A stretch of DNA of 64,000 nucleotides from Artemia franciscana. Lineage: Eukaryota; Arthropoda; Branchiopoda; Anostraca; Artemiidae. The stretch is from assembly GCF_032884065.1 (NCBI RefSeq), contig NC_088866.1:48023490-48087489 (forward strand). Direction: 5' to 3'. How positions within the stretch are numbered: the first letter of the stretch is position 1; each line of letters starts with the position of its first letter. Of the stretch, positions 45,707 through 57,974 are shown in pieces. The notes under the pieces were generated by a model that saw only the letters and a list, made by a program, of their open reading frames with translations, was not told the DNA's origin and did no database searches. The position numbers and the translations under genes are program-made.

Positions 45707-45800
45707 TGGAGAACTAAAGCCAAATTTAATTGAGATTAAACCTGTTGCTGGAGAAAAAAAGACTTTGGCGGTACAAAAGAAGCGAAAAGAAGCAACTATA
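45707..45800 (+). CDS. NHEJ1: NHEJ1/XLF exon 5 (residues 212-243)
   Basis: 94 nt. The first base completes an Asp codon from exon 4; the frame then reads GELKPNLIEIKPVAGEKKTL and AVQKKRKEATI. The acceptor is TTTTTTTCAG ending at 45706 and the donor ATA|GTAAGT at 45801, phase 0. It is part of the variable XLF tail. Sequence similarity to other XLFs is weak here, and the call rests on phase and splice-site fit. Confidence 0.8.
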
Positions 45801-45879
45801 GTAAGTCTTGATTTTCCTACGGCTAAAAATTTGGTGTTATTTTTATTTTTGGAATGTATCAGACTGGGATAAAATGGCA

Positions 45880-46920
45880 GGGAATGATATAGAAACGAGT
45901 ATGAAGAAATTCCGATAATTTATGAGGGATGGGATAGTTTCAATTTGTAAGGAGGAGTTCGAGCCAATAATAAAAGGAGTAAAAACCAACAAGGCTTCAT
46001 ATGCTGATATTGGGGTAAATGTGCTTCTGAAGTAGGATAATTAAAATTAAAGTTAAATTAATGTAATTTATTTAATTACATTATTAAATTATTATTATTA
46101 AATTATTATTAAATAAATTATATATTATTATTAAAATATTATTAAAATAATTAAAATATAATATTATTAAAAAATAATTTATTATTAAAATAATATTTAT
46201 TAAAATAATATTATTATAATTAATATTATAAAAAAATTATTTAAATATTATTAAAATAATATTATTATAAAATATTATTATTAAATTATTATTAAATTAA
46301 TGTAATGTAAAATTAAAGTTAAAATGCTAAAGATTATGAATAGGATTTTTGGGAAACGAGAAATATTTAGTATTGACTGGGCTGCCCACTTAATTCAACA
46401 ATCTGTCTTGGCTTTTTTCTACAATTGGCCATCACCTCCACTTTTCCCACAACTATTCCCTCTTTTGTTAAAGTAGTCAACCTGCGTGTGTTCCCCAGCG
46501 AGAACCTCCAACAGGTACGACTCTAGTTTGGCATTTGTGAAGGGACACACATGCACGGAAAGGTGTAGCATAAATGGCAGACAGTAACAACGGCAATCAA
46601 ACGGATAAAATTAACCCTTGACTGGGCCTTAGGGAAACTAATTCCGTTATTACTAATTAGTGAATTAGGGAAACTAATTAAATTCCTTTATGAGAAAGGT
46701 GATAAGAACGTGTCGTAACTACATAGGTATCAGCTCAATTTGTATTATAGACAAATTACTTCTAATAGTAAGTGCTCAACTGAGTAGCTTAGTCATACTG
46801 AGCAACTCTTTAAAAATTTGGGAGGAACTTGTTCTCCATTGATATATGCCAAGAGAGTTGCAAATAGAAATATTGGTGATTTTAATTCTGAGAAAATAGT
46901 TTGTGTTGATTGTCTTATTA
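45880..46920 (+). mobile_element. LINE reverse-transcriptase remnants around an AT-rich block
   Basis: EFEPIIKGVKTNKASYADIG (about 45955-46025) and LKIMNRIFGKRE (about 46327-46365), then LIKFLYEKGDK (about 46675-46710), match successive parts of the LINE ORF2 whose tails occur elsewhere. Between them, 46040-46320 is a run of ATTATTAAA-type low complexity. A RepD fragment on the minus strand lies at about 46390-46440. All frames are broken. Confidence 0.65.
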
Positions 46921-47684
46921 TCATATCTAATTTGGATATTTGGAACATACAATGCGAAATAAAGAAGAAAATATGCTTAAAACTTGTATAAGTTTATATT
47001 AACAATCTTTGAACCTGTTTATACAAAATCTTCATTAAATAAACAAGTTAATTAAATTATTTAACTTATTTTACGTTTTATTGTTCAATGGATTATACCC
47101 CAATTTTAATTAATTAATATTATGAGGCATTATAAGATATACCTCAACTGATTATTAGTTAATTATTATCCCTTATTAATTAATTATCATTTTGTTCAGT
47201 GCTAGATTATAAACAGTAATCTGTATTGGGGGGGAGGGGGCTCAATCCATAATTGGCAATAAAAAACAAAATTGAGATTTTGAATGGAATTCCCCGCCCG
47301 CTTACATTTCACTTACTTGTAATTACCTGGCTCCTTTACTCATTGATTAAACCTTTTACTTGGGTCTAAATGAGGAAGTAGGAAACTTGTTTTTATTTCT
47401 TTTACATATAACCAGGTTTTTAGTGTCTGTAAACCCGCTGATAGTCCACTAGTGATGTACAGCTGGCAATCACCAAAGGGCTTGTGTATAATGGAAATCA
47501 GAGTGATCTTTGTCTTTAATTACATTGATCAAAAAACCGCCAACCTTATGATTAGTCAGACCATCCAACGAAGAAAACCTTTCCAGATACTACATTGCTT
47601 CTTAACTAATAAAGCTATATTATGACTTCTAGGATAAGAAAAATTGGCTTGCATTAAACTTGTCCTCACTAATCTTAAATTTCT
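46921..47684. other. NHEJ1 intron 5, no feature seen
   Basis: AT-rich with a G-run near 47228. No coding sequence recognised. Confidence 0.45.
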
Positions 47685-47692
47685 GGCTCTAG

Positions 47693-49806
47693 CAGTGTTA
47701 CCACTATGTCAGATTTTTGTGACTTTTTTGGATTTTTCGCCCTCTTGTCAGAAAAAAAAATTGTGTCAGGCCTCGGAATTTTGTTGGATTCCTAGTAAAA
47801 TACGGATAATTGTCGGATTTACTTGAGAACGATTTTCAAACTACCGAAATGGGTGGGTTGTTCTCTCAGTGATTAAAAAGACCCTATCGCTATTTTAAGA
47901 AAGGCAAAAATTTTGAAAATTTGTTGCATTTTTGTTCTATAATAAGGAGTTTAAAATACAATTAGACCTCCTTGATGTAGTTGAGCGTTGTGATGGTAAA
48001 ATGGAAACCCTTTTCAACCTTACTTGCGATGTTCTTTAAGATATAAACATACCTACAGAGAACTGGAGTTGGATTCTGTGCGACCATGTGTAATACTATC
48101 TTTGGGTGTGATAACGTTGTTGAGGGCAGAATCAAAGACAGACTTCCATCTGTGATATGTGTCAAGTGCAGCAGAAATTCAATTCAATTAGTCGCTTGTT
48201 ATGCTTGCAAACAAGTGCCTAACAAATTGGAAGATCAGTTTCGCACAGTATATAGTCACTGCAGCATGAGTGCCAAATGACGCTCTGAGTTCAAATTGCA
48301 CCAGAAGTTTACAGACACCCTAGTCCTGAATGTGCTTGTCCCATGTCAGACATATACATACCATCTCTTCGGATGTCCGTTGACCGACTATTACATAATT
48401 GAAATGTACTTAGTAGCAACTTTCAGGGAGTCGCAGCTGAGGATCCATCTCACGCAAATGACAGGGTACCGCAAGCCCTAAAAAATCCACTGCTTCGGAT
48501 TTAATTTTAGTTCCAGCTCTATGTGCTGGAGCTGTTTACAGATTTTAATCTTCTTTTCCAATGTGAAAAACCTTTCTTTCGCAAAATAAAATCAGAGGTT
48601 GAGATACTTCTTATAAATCTGACCATGAATTTCATGAAGACTAGCTACATTAGATCAACCTCGCCATTGAATTTCAAACCTGACAAAACAAGTGAATACC
48701 TTCCAGCTGAAGGTGTGTGCATGGGGATGGCAGCTCACAGGTCTCTTCAAACCTTGAAGTCAAATCAGAGGGCAAAAGCATATGAACGTGAAGTGGGAGT
48801 CATCTATGAATGTGCTCGTAGGTTATACGTGGAGACGGTGAAGCAATTCAAACAGCGATTCTCGTTTGATGACGAACTGTTTACACTGTGTGAGATCCTT
48901 GATCCTACGAAAGCTTTGGAAATAGGTGCAATTGGTCCTCTGCAAAAGATTCTACAGAGATATAGCACAACGTCGTAAAACGGAAGAAAGATTGTAGAGG
49001 AATAGCGGAGTTTACTTTTTTTCGATCTTTAAAATTTGACAGCTGTCTGTGAGTTTTGGCGCCAAGTAGCTTCCATAAAAACACCAAATGGTTCTCAGAG
49101 GTTCTCTAACATAATCAGCATTCGCCAATACCTCCTGACCTTGCCATTTCCAAGCGTTATTGCAAAGCGGTTCTTTTCAACCTTAAAAGATGTTAAAACA
49201 GATTGTAGAAACTCGCTCAAAAGAGTGACCCTTACCTCACTTATGGAGGTAATGAGAGGTAATTACTATGGAGGTAATTACCTCACTTATGAGGTAAGAG
49301 TGACCCTTACCTCACTTATGGAGGCTAAGTTAGGCATGAAAAGAAAAAGACATTTGTCCCATGATTAAGAGGGGTGCTTAATAGTTTTATTTAAAACTGT
49401 AAAAGCCAACGCGATGGCTGAGGAGTGCGTTCAGTGTAGTTAAAAATGTGCAGCTAAAAAAAGAAAAAAAAATTGAGGAAAAAAGGAATTATATGAATTT
49501 TTTTTTAAGTATATAAGGTAAAAAAATAAAAGTGAGGGTGAATAAGGTGTGGATTTTTTTTTTGAATAGTTAAGATGTTGCTATTGCGGGAGGAGGAGCT
49601 GTAGGACAGACAGTGTAAAAGCTTGTCTTATAAAAAGAATGCGACAGAATATTGTCAGATTTTTCGGTTGGAGTCGGAAATTTGTTGGATTTTAGACCAG
49701 TGTGGTGTCGGGAAAAGTGTCGGATTTTCTATGGTCGGATGTTGGAGCTTTCAGACTTTGCAAACTAATCCATGGGGAATCTGGTAGGAACAAAGTGGAA
49801 ACATTG
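47693..49806 (+). mobile_element. hAT DNA transposon with exact 8-bp target duplication
   Basis: The left terminus CAGTGTTACCACT (47693-47705) and right terminus AGTGGAAACATTG (49794-49806) are imperfect inverted repeats (10 of 13). They are flanked on both sides by GGCTCTAG (47685-47692 and 49807-49814), the 8-bp duplication that hAT insertion makes. Subterminal GTCAGATTT / GTCGGATTT motifs recur at 47710-47820 and 49645-49745. A decayed transposase lies inside on the plus strand. It is 2,114 bp long, in NHEJ1 intron 5. Confidence 0.92.
48080..49368 (+). pseudogene. hAT transposase remnant
   Basis: Pieces in several frames. VICVKCSRNSIQLVACYACK and VPNKLEDQFRTVYSH (48150-48250) match the catalytic-domain insert of ZBED/hAT-like proteins. 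FKQRFSFDDELFTLCEILDP (48850-48905) follows. YLLTLPFPSVIAKRFFSTLK (49122-49185) is the C-terminal dimerisation domain. Frame breaks near 48280, 48520 and 48980, and an inserted repeat at 49222-49325, show that it is dead. Confidence 0.85.
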
Positions 49807-49814
49807 GGCTCTAG

Positions 49815-52200
49815 ACGCAGGGTATAAGAAGGTTAAAATCTAACCCCTGCACTTTCGGTGGAGCTAGTCAGCAATGTGAACCTGTGAGTAGCCTTATTCT
49901 CTAAGTTTGGGGTTTTAAGCTACCGTCTAAAATCGTAACGCTTTTCCTTTTCTTATGATATCCAGAAAATTCTTATAACATTCATAAAAAAACTGATGTA
50001 AATCACCTACAATTTGCTCTCTAAACCAGTCATTCTCAGTGTGTGCCATCTAAGCCACATGTGCCACATCTAAACCAGTCATTTTCAGTGTGAGCCATCT
50101 AAGCCACATGGAACACATCAAGATGTTTTTTTTTTTACCTCAAAGTCCTTCCTCCGCTTGCATTCTATGGCAGTCATGCTTTGGTTTTTGTTCTTCTGTT
50201 TCTTTCATTACCCCTTATTCAGTTTATTGCGAGAAAAGGGTAAGGGGGCTGGACTGAAGGGTTTGCTTTTTTGAATATCTGTGCTTTCTGGATAGTCTTT
50301 GGTTTTACCAAAGACATTAGGTTAGTTCTAAAATATCCCTGATGAGCTGGAAGCTATTTTAGAAGGAATGGAAAAAATCAAACTAGTTACATTCTCATCA
50401 CTTTCGTTTTGTTAAAAAAAAATTAGGTTTCAAAATTTATGATACAGAAATTTTTATATTATATTTTAGAATTATTTCAATGATTTTTAAACGGCTAGAA
50501 CGGCTTAAAAACGATAATTACAACAACAGTAATATTGTTAGACAACAATATTATTAAATAAAACTTGGAATCACAAAAATAAAAACGAATCTGATAAAGC
50601 ATGCAGAAATTTAGGTAATTTAAAGGTAATTAAATTAGCTATTTAGGTAATGCAGAAATTTAGAAATTTAATTTAAATTTAGATAAGATACCTACCGAGT
50701 GTAAAACGGTTAAAACATAAAAGTCAGTTTCAAGATTGTCGCTGCAATATTGTTCCTAAGAATATTTTGCACTGTAAATTTTGAAAATAGAAAATTGCAG
50801 CATTTCAATGCTTGTTAAAGAACGAAAAAATTATCTTCGGAGATTTCGACAGCCAGGAAAATGCATACTCCAAAGTCCATTTTTGTGAAAAGTGTCAACA
50901 GAATTTTCTCCTTCTTCGATTTTGCTCCTCAGTCCAGAATATTTGCCAAATTATAATTCAATAAATTTCAAAGTACCATGGACAATATTTTAAGCCAGTA
51001 TTACATTTTCGCCAGAGTTGCCACTATGAACCGTGATTGAAGCTACTTAGTTCAATCTGACATCGCTTTTGTCCCTAAAATTTAAAACCTCTCAATCTAT
51101 TACGTCACAGAGGCAACCACGCCCTAAAAGTAAGGTGACATGCTCTACAGGTGTTCTATGCAATATGTTTTAAGCTTACTTTTGGCTGATTTTTCACCCA
51201 CATTTCTCTTTTTTTTGGCACCCACCAATGGCGCTGGTGTTATTTGGTTTGGAACGGGGGTTAACGGTGTGACTCTAAGTCAGCCAAGAGTCAACCCAGC
51301 TCCAAATGGGTACCTGGAGAAATCCAGAGAGTCCACTGATTTTTGGATTAAAATCAAGTTGCCATCAAGCCATTGCTAATTGGAGAAAAAACCAAGACTG
51401 ATAGTCTGAGTGAGAGGCAAAGTTGGCATAAGCCTTTTTCAGAATTATATAAAAATTTTAATTCCATAATTTAATTCTATAAATATTATATATGGGAAAA
51501 AACACGGGAAGCGATGAAGGATTTGCCTCCAACCATTCCTGGCCGAAGACAGAGAATCAGGAGATCAGTACCTGCACTACACAGACCATTGGTCAGCATG
51601 CGATTAAAAAAAATTCAGTAACTCCGTACCTCCACGTGAAGGTCTTTTTCATTAAAAGTGCATTTTCTGGTTTGTCTTAGTTCTTAAAGATATATAGTTT
51701 TAACCAATTTAATCATGTCATTTTGACTGTTCTTACCGTTTAAAAATTAAAAAGTTGTTAAACTGTCTAAAAATATGGGAGCTGTAAATTGTGCCGTTAA
51801 TGTCGATATTAGAGGCTACAACAGCCTACTGAGGCACATCAAAATCCTCTATCCATACCTTTTCTTTGGCCTACTATATGAGTTTCACTTAGCACATTAA
51901 GCAAAAGTAGTGTCAGAGAAGCATTTATTTAACCTAATATCTTGAATTTAACACGTAGGTAATTTTAGGTTTTAGAATTACCTATGTGTAGGTATTTTGG
52001 GTTTTGCTTTTATAAACACCACTTCAACTTTAAAAAAAGAAAACCCTTTTAAATCATTATCTCTGTTTCTTCATTTCTCTTTGTCTTGATTGTCATTGGT
52101 TAGTAAAATGGTTACCATCAGTTACCGTTGCAAATGGTGAAAATTTTCAGTGCTGAATTCCTTTTGGTAATCTACTTAAAATTGTCTTGTTTATTGATAG
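49815..52200. other. NHEJ1 intron 5, 3' part; dispersed repeats
   Basis: No exon seen. 50023-50115 holds a tandem duplication with ACCAGTCATT and GCCATCTAAGCCACATG. 51215-51320 shares TTATTTGGTTTGGAACGGGG with the minus strand of 53690-53765. 51350-51460 is RepD. The intron ends TTTATTGATAG at 52200. Confidence 0.45.
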
Positions 52201-52302
52201 ATGGAAAGTGATGAAGATAGACGAAGAAAAATAGAAGAGCAGCTGAAGAAGGAAGAAGAAGAGGAAAAAATGAAGAAGAAAAAACGAAAAATCAAGCTTT
52301 AA
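52201..52302 (+). CDS. NHEJ1: NHEJ1/XLF exon 6, basic C-terminus (residues 244-276)
   Basis: Phase 0. It encodes MESDEDRRRKIEEQLKKEEE, then EEKMKKKKRKIKL and a TAA stop. A lysine/arginine-rich end closed by hydrophobic residues fits the X-type Ku-binding motif at the XLF C-terminus, which recruits XLF to Ku80 and doubles as a nuclear localisation signal. The charged helix before it is longer than in vertebrates. AATAAA follows at 52473. The first ATG is internal to the gene, not a start. Confidence 0.85.
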   Translation: MESDEDRRRKIEEQLKKEEEEEKMKKKKRKIKL

Positions 52303-52472
52303 TTATATACTTCTTAATGCTTATATTATGATATGCAATGTTTTTTATTACTAAAAGTATGATGATATCCTTTGAGGAAAACTAGACAATTTGCAATAGT
52401 TTGAAAAAAGATTCAAGGGTTGCCTCAATTTGAAAAAAAAAAAAAAACTTCTGTATGTATTATGTATAATTA

Positions 52473-52478
52473 AATAAA
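52473..52478 (+). promoter_or_regulatory. NHEJ1 polyadenylation signal
   Basis: AATAAA about 170 bp after the NHEJ1 stop codon, in an A-rich 3' UTR. Confidence 0.6.
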
Positions 52479-52479
52479 A

Positions 52480-53504
52480 GGTTTATAAAAAAGTAAAATA
52501 AATAAACCACCATCTGATAAACCGTGTTATAATTCTCAAGACTATATTTATAATTATTCATGACTGTCTCAACAGAATATAAGAACCATTAGTATAAATT
52601 ACCTTTGGCCTGAATCAATCTCAATTGCTGAAAGAACGAGTAAATTTGTATTTTTGCTATCAAATGACTAGGCTAGTATATATTATAATTAAATAAAATA
52701 TGAATTACTATTATGTAAATATAATAAATGACAGTATAATTTTCATAACATCAACAACAACACACCAACAAAATAAAATCGCAATGCTAATTAAACTTTA
52801 CAAATAAGAGCTTCTAAGATTTAGCTTATTTTATTTATCATATCAACAGCAACATATAAATAAAGTAAAATCACAATAATAATCAAACTTTACAAATAAG
52901 AGCTTTAACAAATAAGAATGGGGCTACCCTGATTTAAACTGCCTTCACAATCGATCGAGTGGTTTGGCACACAACCATCTTAAAAATCATAGCGCCAGGG
53001 AGAGCTGAAGAGCTCTAAATGGCCATTGGGCTTTACTGAAAAATATATGTAGTTCAAATAGTCTGGCTTCTATTTTTTGACACATCAACAATAATAGAAA
53101 GACAATCAAGATTATAGGAGGGAAAAGATGCCTCTTAGAATAACTACACTTGTATCTTTTAATTTGATTTTGCTATTTAAAGGAAAGCACGTTTTTTCAA
53201 AACTTTTCCTTTTTATAAGAGCACTCTTTGACATATAGAAGTCTTACGCCTATAATCTTTTTTTGATTAGAATTGGTAATTTAGAGCAATTTGTTTGCTG
53301 AAAACTAAACGGTGTATCGTACATTTACATGCTTATAAGTTTTTAAGATTTACAGTAAAGAATATGGCAGTTTACATTAAAGGACCAGTCAGCAGTGCCG
53401 ATTTCCATTTCATCGCCCTTCATTAAGGAACTGCGAGGGGGGGCTGAGGGCCAGCCATCCTGTTGTTTCACACAGTTTTCTGTTTTACCTTCTCAAGATT
53501 TCTC
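52480..53504. other. Intergenic 3' of NHEJ1
   Basis: AT-rich. About 52740-52920 is an imperfect tandem duplication sharing AAACTTTACAAATAAGAGCT. No gene seen. Confidence 0.45.
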
Positions 53505-53690
53505 TGCAGGTCATTGGTGTTTGGGGTGGGAAAATGTCATAAAGACGGGTTTAAGGGAAATGGGAGCTTCCTGTGAGGGTATAAAGAGGGAGGTTATGGA
53601 ATAGATTGGGATGAGAGAGGAGCGTGTGTATCTGTGTTGGCCTCGGGTGGCTTGGTGATGTGATGAGTTGTTAGTAGTAGTTAGTAACTC
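53505..53690 (+). mobile_element. LINE 3' fragment
   Basis: Non-coding end of the same LINE: TGGGAGCTTCCTGTGAGGGT, TAGATTGGGATGAGAGAGGA and GAGTTGTTAGTAGTAGTTAG tail. Confidence 0.75.
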
Positions 53691-53889
53691 ATTTAGAGTT
53701 GAGTTAACTCTGGCTGAGCTTACAGAATTAACCCCCTGACCCCCGTTCCAAACCAAATAGCCAGCAACACAAGGAATGGAACTCTTGTCTTGGCTAGGAC
53801 AACCAAATTTATGCTTCCCATGAAAATGACATTTTACGACAAGTCAACAGCAGTAAACCACACCGAAAGGTTAAAATGCATATATAATT

Positions 53890-55565
53890 CAATATATTAG
53901 TTCTAGATAACTTCGAAGATTACACTGCCTTTCCATGACGAAAGTATAACAGTTCAAAATAGGGATGAAACCTTTTAATCGACTGTACAATTTTTAAGTG
54001 GATAGTTCGAACACATATACAGTGTTCATCATCAGCAGTAAAACTAAAAGACACAAATAAAAACAAACAAAATTTATACCCAATAAACTAATTACATATA
54101 GTTTATCGCTCTTATTTAATTTTTTCAATGCAACAGCGGAAGCAAATCTCCTTAACCTTTTCGGTTCCGGTTCATTAGATTTACCTGACATATCAGGTGG
54201 ACAGAGGTCATAGCTCTTAGGTGAGATGAGATCTACTTTATTTGACCTCAATAAATTATCATAAATTGAATTCAATCCAAATTCACTTGTATCTTTGTTT
54301 ATGGAATTATTCTTGAATATTGTTTTTTAATTTCGATTGTTTCCCTGAAAATTTGCTTTAAACCTTGGTCCCTAGAAATCAAAGAAACATTTTCAAACAA
54401 AATAAAATTATTTGGATAATTATAAATGAGTCCCGATAGAACCGACTTGAAGTCTTCTGGTTTGAAATTTTCTTTAAGGACGATGAAATATAATTATGGT
54501 GTTGCAGTAATCTCATTTTTAATTTCTGGTTAGTACGTCCCACATAAAAGCTTCCACAAGTACATGGGATTTTATAAATCCCACTTTGTTGCTCTGTGGA
54601 AGTTCGATCCTTTTCAAAATTTAAAAACTAGCCAAAGTGTTACTACCTCTTAAAGTTACCTTTAAACCATTATTTTGTAAAATTCTTTTTAAGTTTTTCA
54701 CTTAGCCCTGGAACATATGGTAAAAAACAAAAAACATCTTTCTTTTCTGTTGTTTCCAGAATATCGTTAGAAAATTTTAAAAATTTGCTCCTTCTTTTCG
54801 AAAAAGTCTGGTCAATTAACCAGCCTGGGTAATGGTTACTTATTAAATTTCTTTTAGCAACAATAATTCCTCCTCAATGAATTTTGGAGAACAAATTCTA
54901 AAAATGCGGTCAGTTAAGGATATGATTAAACCAATTTTTACTTGGCGAGCATGGCCGGAGAAGAACGACAAAAATCTATTATTGTTAGTAGGTTTTCTAT
55001 AAATTTTAAAATCCAGACTGTTTTCATTTTTTAAAAGGAGAACATCCAGAAATGGAAGTTTCTTATCCTCTTTCAATTCTATTGTAAATTTTAAATCACC
55101 TCCCCAGAAATCAAGATGTTCTAAAAAACCATTTAATTCATCCTTCCCATAATTCCATATTGAAATTATGTCATCCATATATTTTCCCCGAAATTTGTGT
55201 TTTAAAAAATACGAATCTAACGCTATTGTTTCATTATTTCCTACGAAACAATTTACTAATAAAGGACTTAAAGGGGCCCCCATGGGTAAACCATTTGCTT
55301 GTTCGAAAAAAACCCTCTGAATTGAAAAAAATAAGAGAACATATTGTACAAACTAACTAAATTCATAGTTACACCGACTTCCAAAACTGTTTCACCACTA
55401 ATTAAGTCCAAATTTCTTAATATCTTTCTTACAAAAAAAATTTTTGTGGCTTTTACATCAATACTCGTATATATTGATGCTATGTCGAAACTTGAGATTA
55501 TGGAATTTGAAGAAATTTTTACTTCTTTTGGTTTTTTTTACAAGTTCTGACGAATTCCTAATGTA
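53890..55565 (-). mobile_element. Divergent Penelope-like element PLE-D, minus strand
   Basis: A second PLE family. Its terminal repeat (about 53890-54040) shares CACTGCCTTTCCAT and the hairpin layout with PLE-A to C but has a different stem sequence. Upstream on the minus strand are a broken endonuclease (about 54080-54840) and a reverse transcriptase (54843-55560). It is cut at about 55565, where RepA copy 6 begins. Confidence 0.82.
54843..55560 (-). pseudogene. PLE-D reverse transcriptase, partial
   Basis: The 55283-54843 frame (146 aa) has MGAPLSPLLVNCFVG (motif B), HKFRGKYMDDIISIWNYG (motif C), DKKLPFLDVLLLKN and YRKPTNNNRFLSF, the PLE-specific order. Upstream pieces continue to about 55560 in other frames (for example SSNSIISSFDIASIYT-like near 55500, motif A). 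The RT N-terminus is missing. Confidence 0.85.
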
Positions 55566-55582
55566 AGAAATTTGTGTCGACA

Positions 55583-56910
55583 TGAGTGGTCAAACAGCTC
55601 ATGGTAACGAACTGTAGTAAGGAGTGACCCGGCTCAATAGTAACCAAAACTCTAAAAGACAGAATTTCGATACCAAAAATTACATAAAAAAAATCAGATT
55701 TTAATGCTTCAAAGTTTCATCAAGTTTAGTATTATCCATCAAAAGTTACGTGCCTGACAAAATTTGTCTTATTTTAGAAAATAGAGGGAAACACCCCCTA
55801 AAAGTCACAGAATCCTAATGAAAATAACACCCTCAGATCCAGCATATCAGACACCTATCTACAAAAATGTGGAATTTTGTATTTTTTACCAGAAGACAAA
55901 TCACGGATGCGTATTTATTTGTTTGCCCTTTTGTTTGTTTTTTTCACAGGGTGATCGTATCGACCCAGTGGTCCTAGAATAGCGCAAGATGGCTCATTCT
56001 AACGGAAGTTAAAAGTTCTAGAGTCAATTTTAAGTGACCAAAAAATTGGAGTGCAACTAGACCCCCTACCACGCATATTTTTCCCCGAAGCTACCGGATC
56101 AAAATTTTGAGATAGTCATTCTGTTCAACCTAGTCGTAAACCTAATAACTATGTCTGTGGGGAAGACTTAATCCCCCACAGTCCCCAGGGGAGGAGCTGC
56201 AATTTACAAACTTTGACCACTGTTTCCATATCGTAATGGTTATTATGAAAGGCACCGACGTTTTCAGGGGGACATTTTTGTGCTGGGGGGGGGGGGGGTT
56301 ACTTGGGAGGATATTTCCATGGAGGAGTTTATCATGAGAACTTCCATGAAGGGGGTGCAGGCTTTTCCAGCATTATTTAAAAAAAAATGAGAAAATAAAA
56401 ACATTTTTTTCAACTGGAAGTAACGAGCAGCATTGAAACTAGAAACGAAAATAAAATATTACGTATATAAGGAGGTTCGTCTCTTCCACGATACCTTGCT
56501 TTTTGCGCTAAAATATTTCTAGTAATTTCAACTATTTATTCTACGACCTTTGTGATTCGAGGGTCATTCTTAAAGATTTGGGATACAATTCAAGCTTTAG
56601 TGTAAAGAGCGAGATATTGACGATTTAAATTTCGTTTTATTTATTCATGTGTGGCTAGCCAAAATCAAAACATGTATTAATTGAAAAACGTTCAGAATTA
56701 AATAAAAAACAAGTTTTTTAACTGCAAGTAAGGAGCGACATTAAAACTCAAAACGAACAGAAATTATTCCGTATATGAAAGGGGTTGTCCCCTCCTCAAC
56801 ACCTTGCTCTTTACGCTAAAGTGTTTTTATTGTTTTAAAAGTAGAGTTGGGACAAAGAGTCAAACTTTAGCGTAAAGAGCGGGGCGTTGAGGAAGGGACA
56901 ACCCCTATAA
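55583..56910 (+). repeat. RepA copy 6, with two terminal stem-loops
   Basis: Starts with a CATGGTAACGAACTGTAGTA start and a GTGACCCGGCTCAATAGTAA segment. Arm pairs lie at about 56400-56510 / 56590-56620 and 56715-56820 / 56860-56910. It abuts the truncated PLE-D. Confidence 0.8.
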
Positions 56911-56911
56911 A

Positions 56912-57055
56912 CTGTACCCAATAAAAATTACATATAGTTTATTACTCTTATTTTTTTCAATGCAACAGGGGAAGAAAATCTCCTTGACCTTTTTGGTGCC
57001 TTTTCGGACCTCTGTCCACCTGATATGTCAGATAAATCTAATGAACCGGTAATTT
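56912..57055. repeat. Foldback fragment of PLE-D
   Basis: 56912-57000 repeats 54075-54165 in the same orientation (ATTACATATAGTTTAT, TTTTTCAATGCAACAG). 57000-57055 then repeats 54165-54215 in the opposite orientation (CCTCTGTCCACCTGATATGT). One small fragment thus has two halves in inverted relation. Confidence 0.75.
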
Positions 57056-57284
57056 GTCAGGAAAACGCCACTTGAAACAAGGGGAATAGTTTTTACAAGA
57101 TTGATCACGCATCCCACTTCTAGCGCCATCTATGATTCTTTTTGGAATTCAGTCGCCAAATTTAAATCTGAAGTAGCATGCATATGTACGACTAAAGTTG
57201 GAATTAAGTTGTATATTTTGTTATGAAGGTGAATGATTTTGAAAATATCTAGGTTTTTTCAGGAATCAGATATTTAAAACGGTA

Positions 57285-57430
57285 GATCCTGGGAATGGGA
57301 ACTTCCTGGGAGGGTGTAAAGATGGAGGCTTTGAATAGATTGGGGTGGAGGAGGAGCATGCACAGCAGTGTTTGCCTCAAGCAGCTTGGTGCTGTTTTCA
57401 GTTGTTAATAGTAGGCTAGCAGTAGTAAGG
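57285..57430 (+). mobile_element. LINE 3' fragment
   Basis: GGGAACTTCCTGGGAGGGTG, TAGATTGGGGTGGAGGAGGA, ending in TTGTTAATAGTAGGCTAGCA; same LINE family. Confidence 0.75.
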
Positions 57431-57974
57431 CAGTTTGACAAGTTAGTTAGCTGAACCTAGCTATAGAGTTCCACCAGATCATTAGTTTACTGAACCAAGG
57501 CACCTATAACAAAAGCATCACAAAGCAACTGCAAGCACGCACAAGAGCATTAATATATAGGCCTAAGTAAAAGCAAGCCAGCATTAGCATAACCTACATG
57601 CATAATATTACATTAGCAAAGGGGTATTGAAGGCTGCTTAGCCTTATAGCCTAGTACAGAAATAAAATAAAAAAAAACTATATACAAGACAATTTAGAAT
57701 GCACTGTTACTGCCAAATACATCCTGAGAGTGGCTATTGTAATTAATTTGTTATCTTGTTGCATTTTATAGGCCTAAAGAATTTCAATTAGGCTAGGCCT
57801 ATTGAATTATGTCCTAAAGTGCTTAAGCAGCATATTATAATTAGTACTTTTAGGTTTATCCAGATAGCTGAGAGACAAATTACCTCTAATATCAGAATTT
57901 CATTCTGAATCATAAAAGGCTATATCATTTGTTTCTTTTGTAGATTCAATTTTAACCTAACTTATTATTTCTAA
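57431..57974. other. Intergenic, no feature seen
   Basis: No gene or repeat recognised between the two LINE tails. Confidence 0.4.

Noticed and set aside
53995-54040. Active hammerhead in PLE-D
   Set aside because: The stem is conserved, but the helix III and stem I pairings seen in PLE-C are lost, so only structural conservation is claimed.
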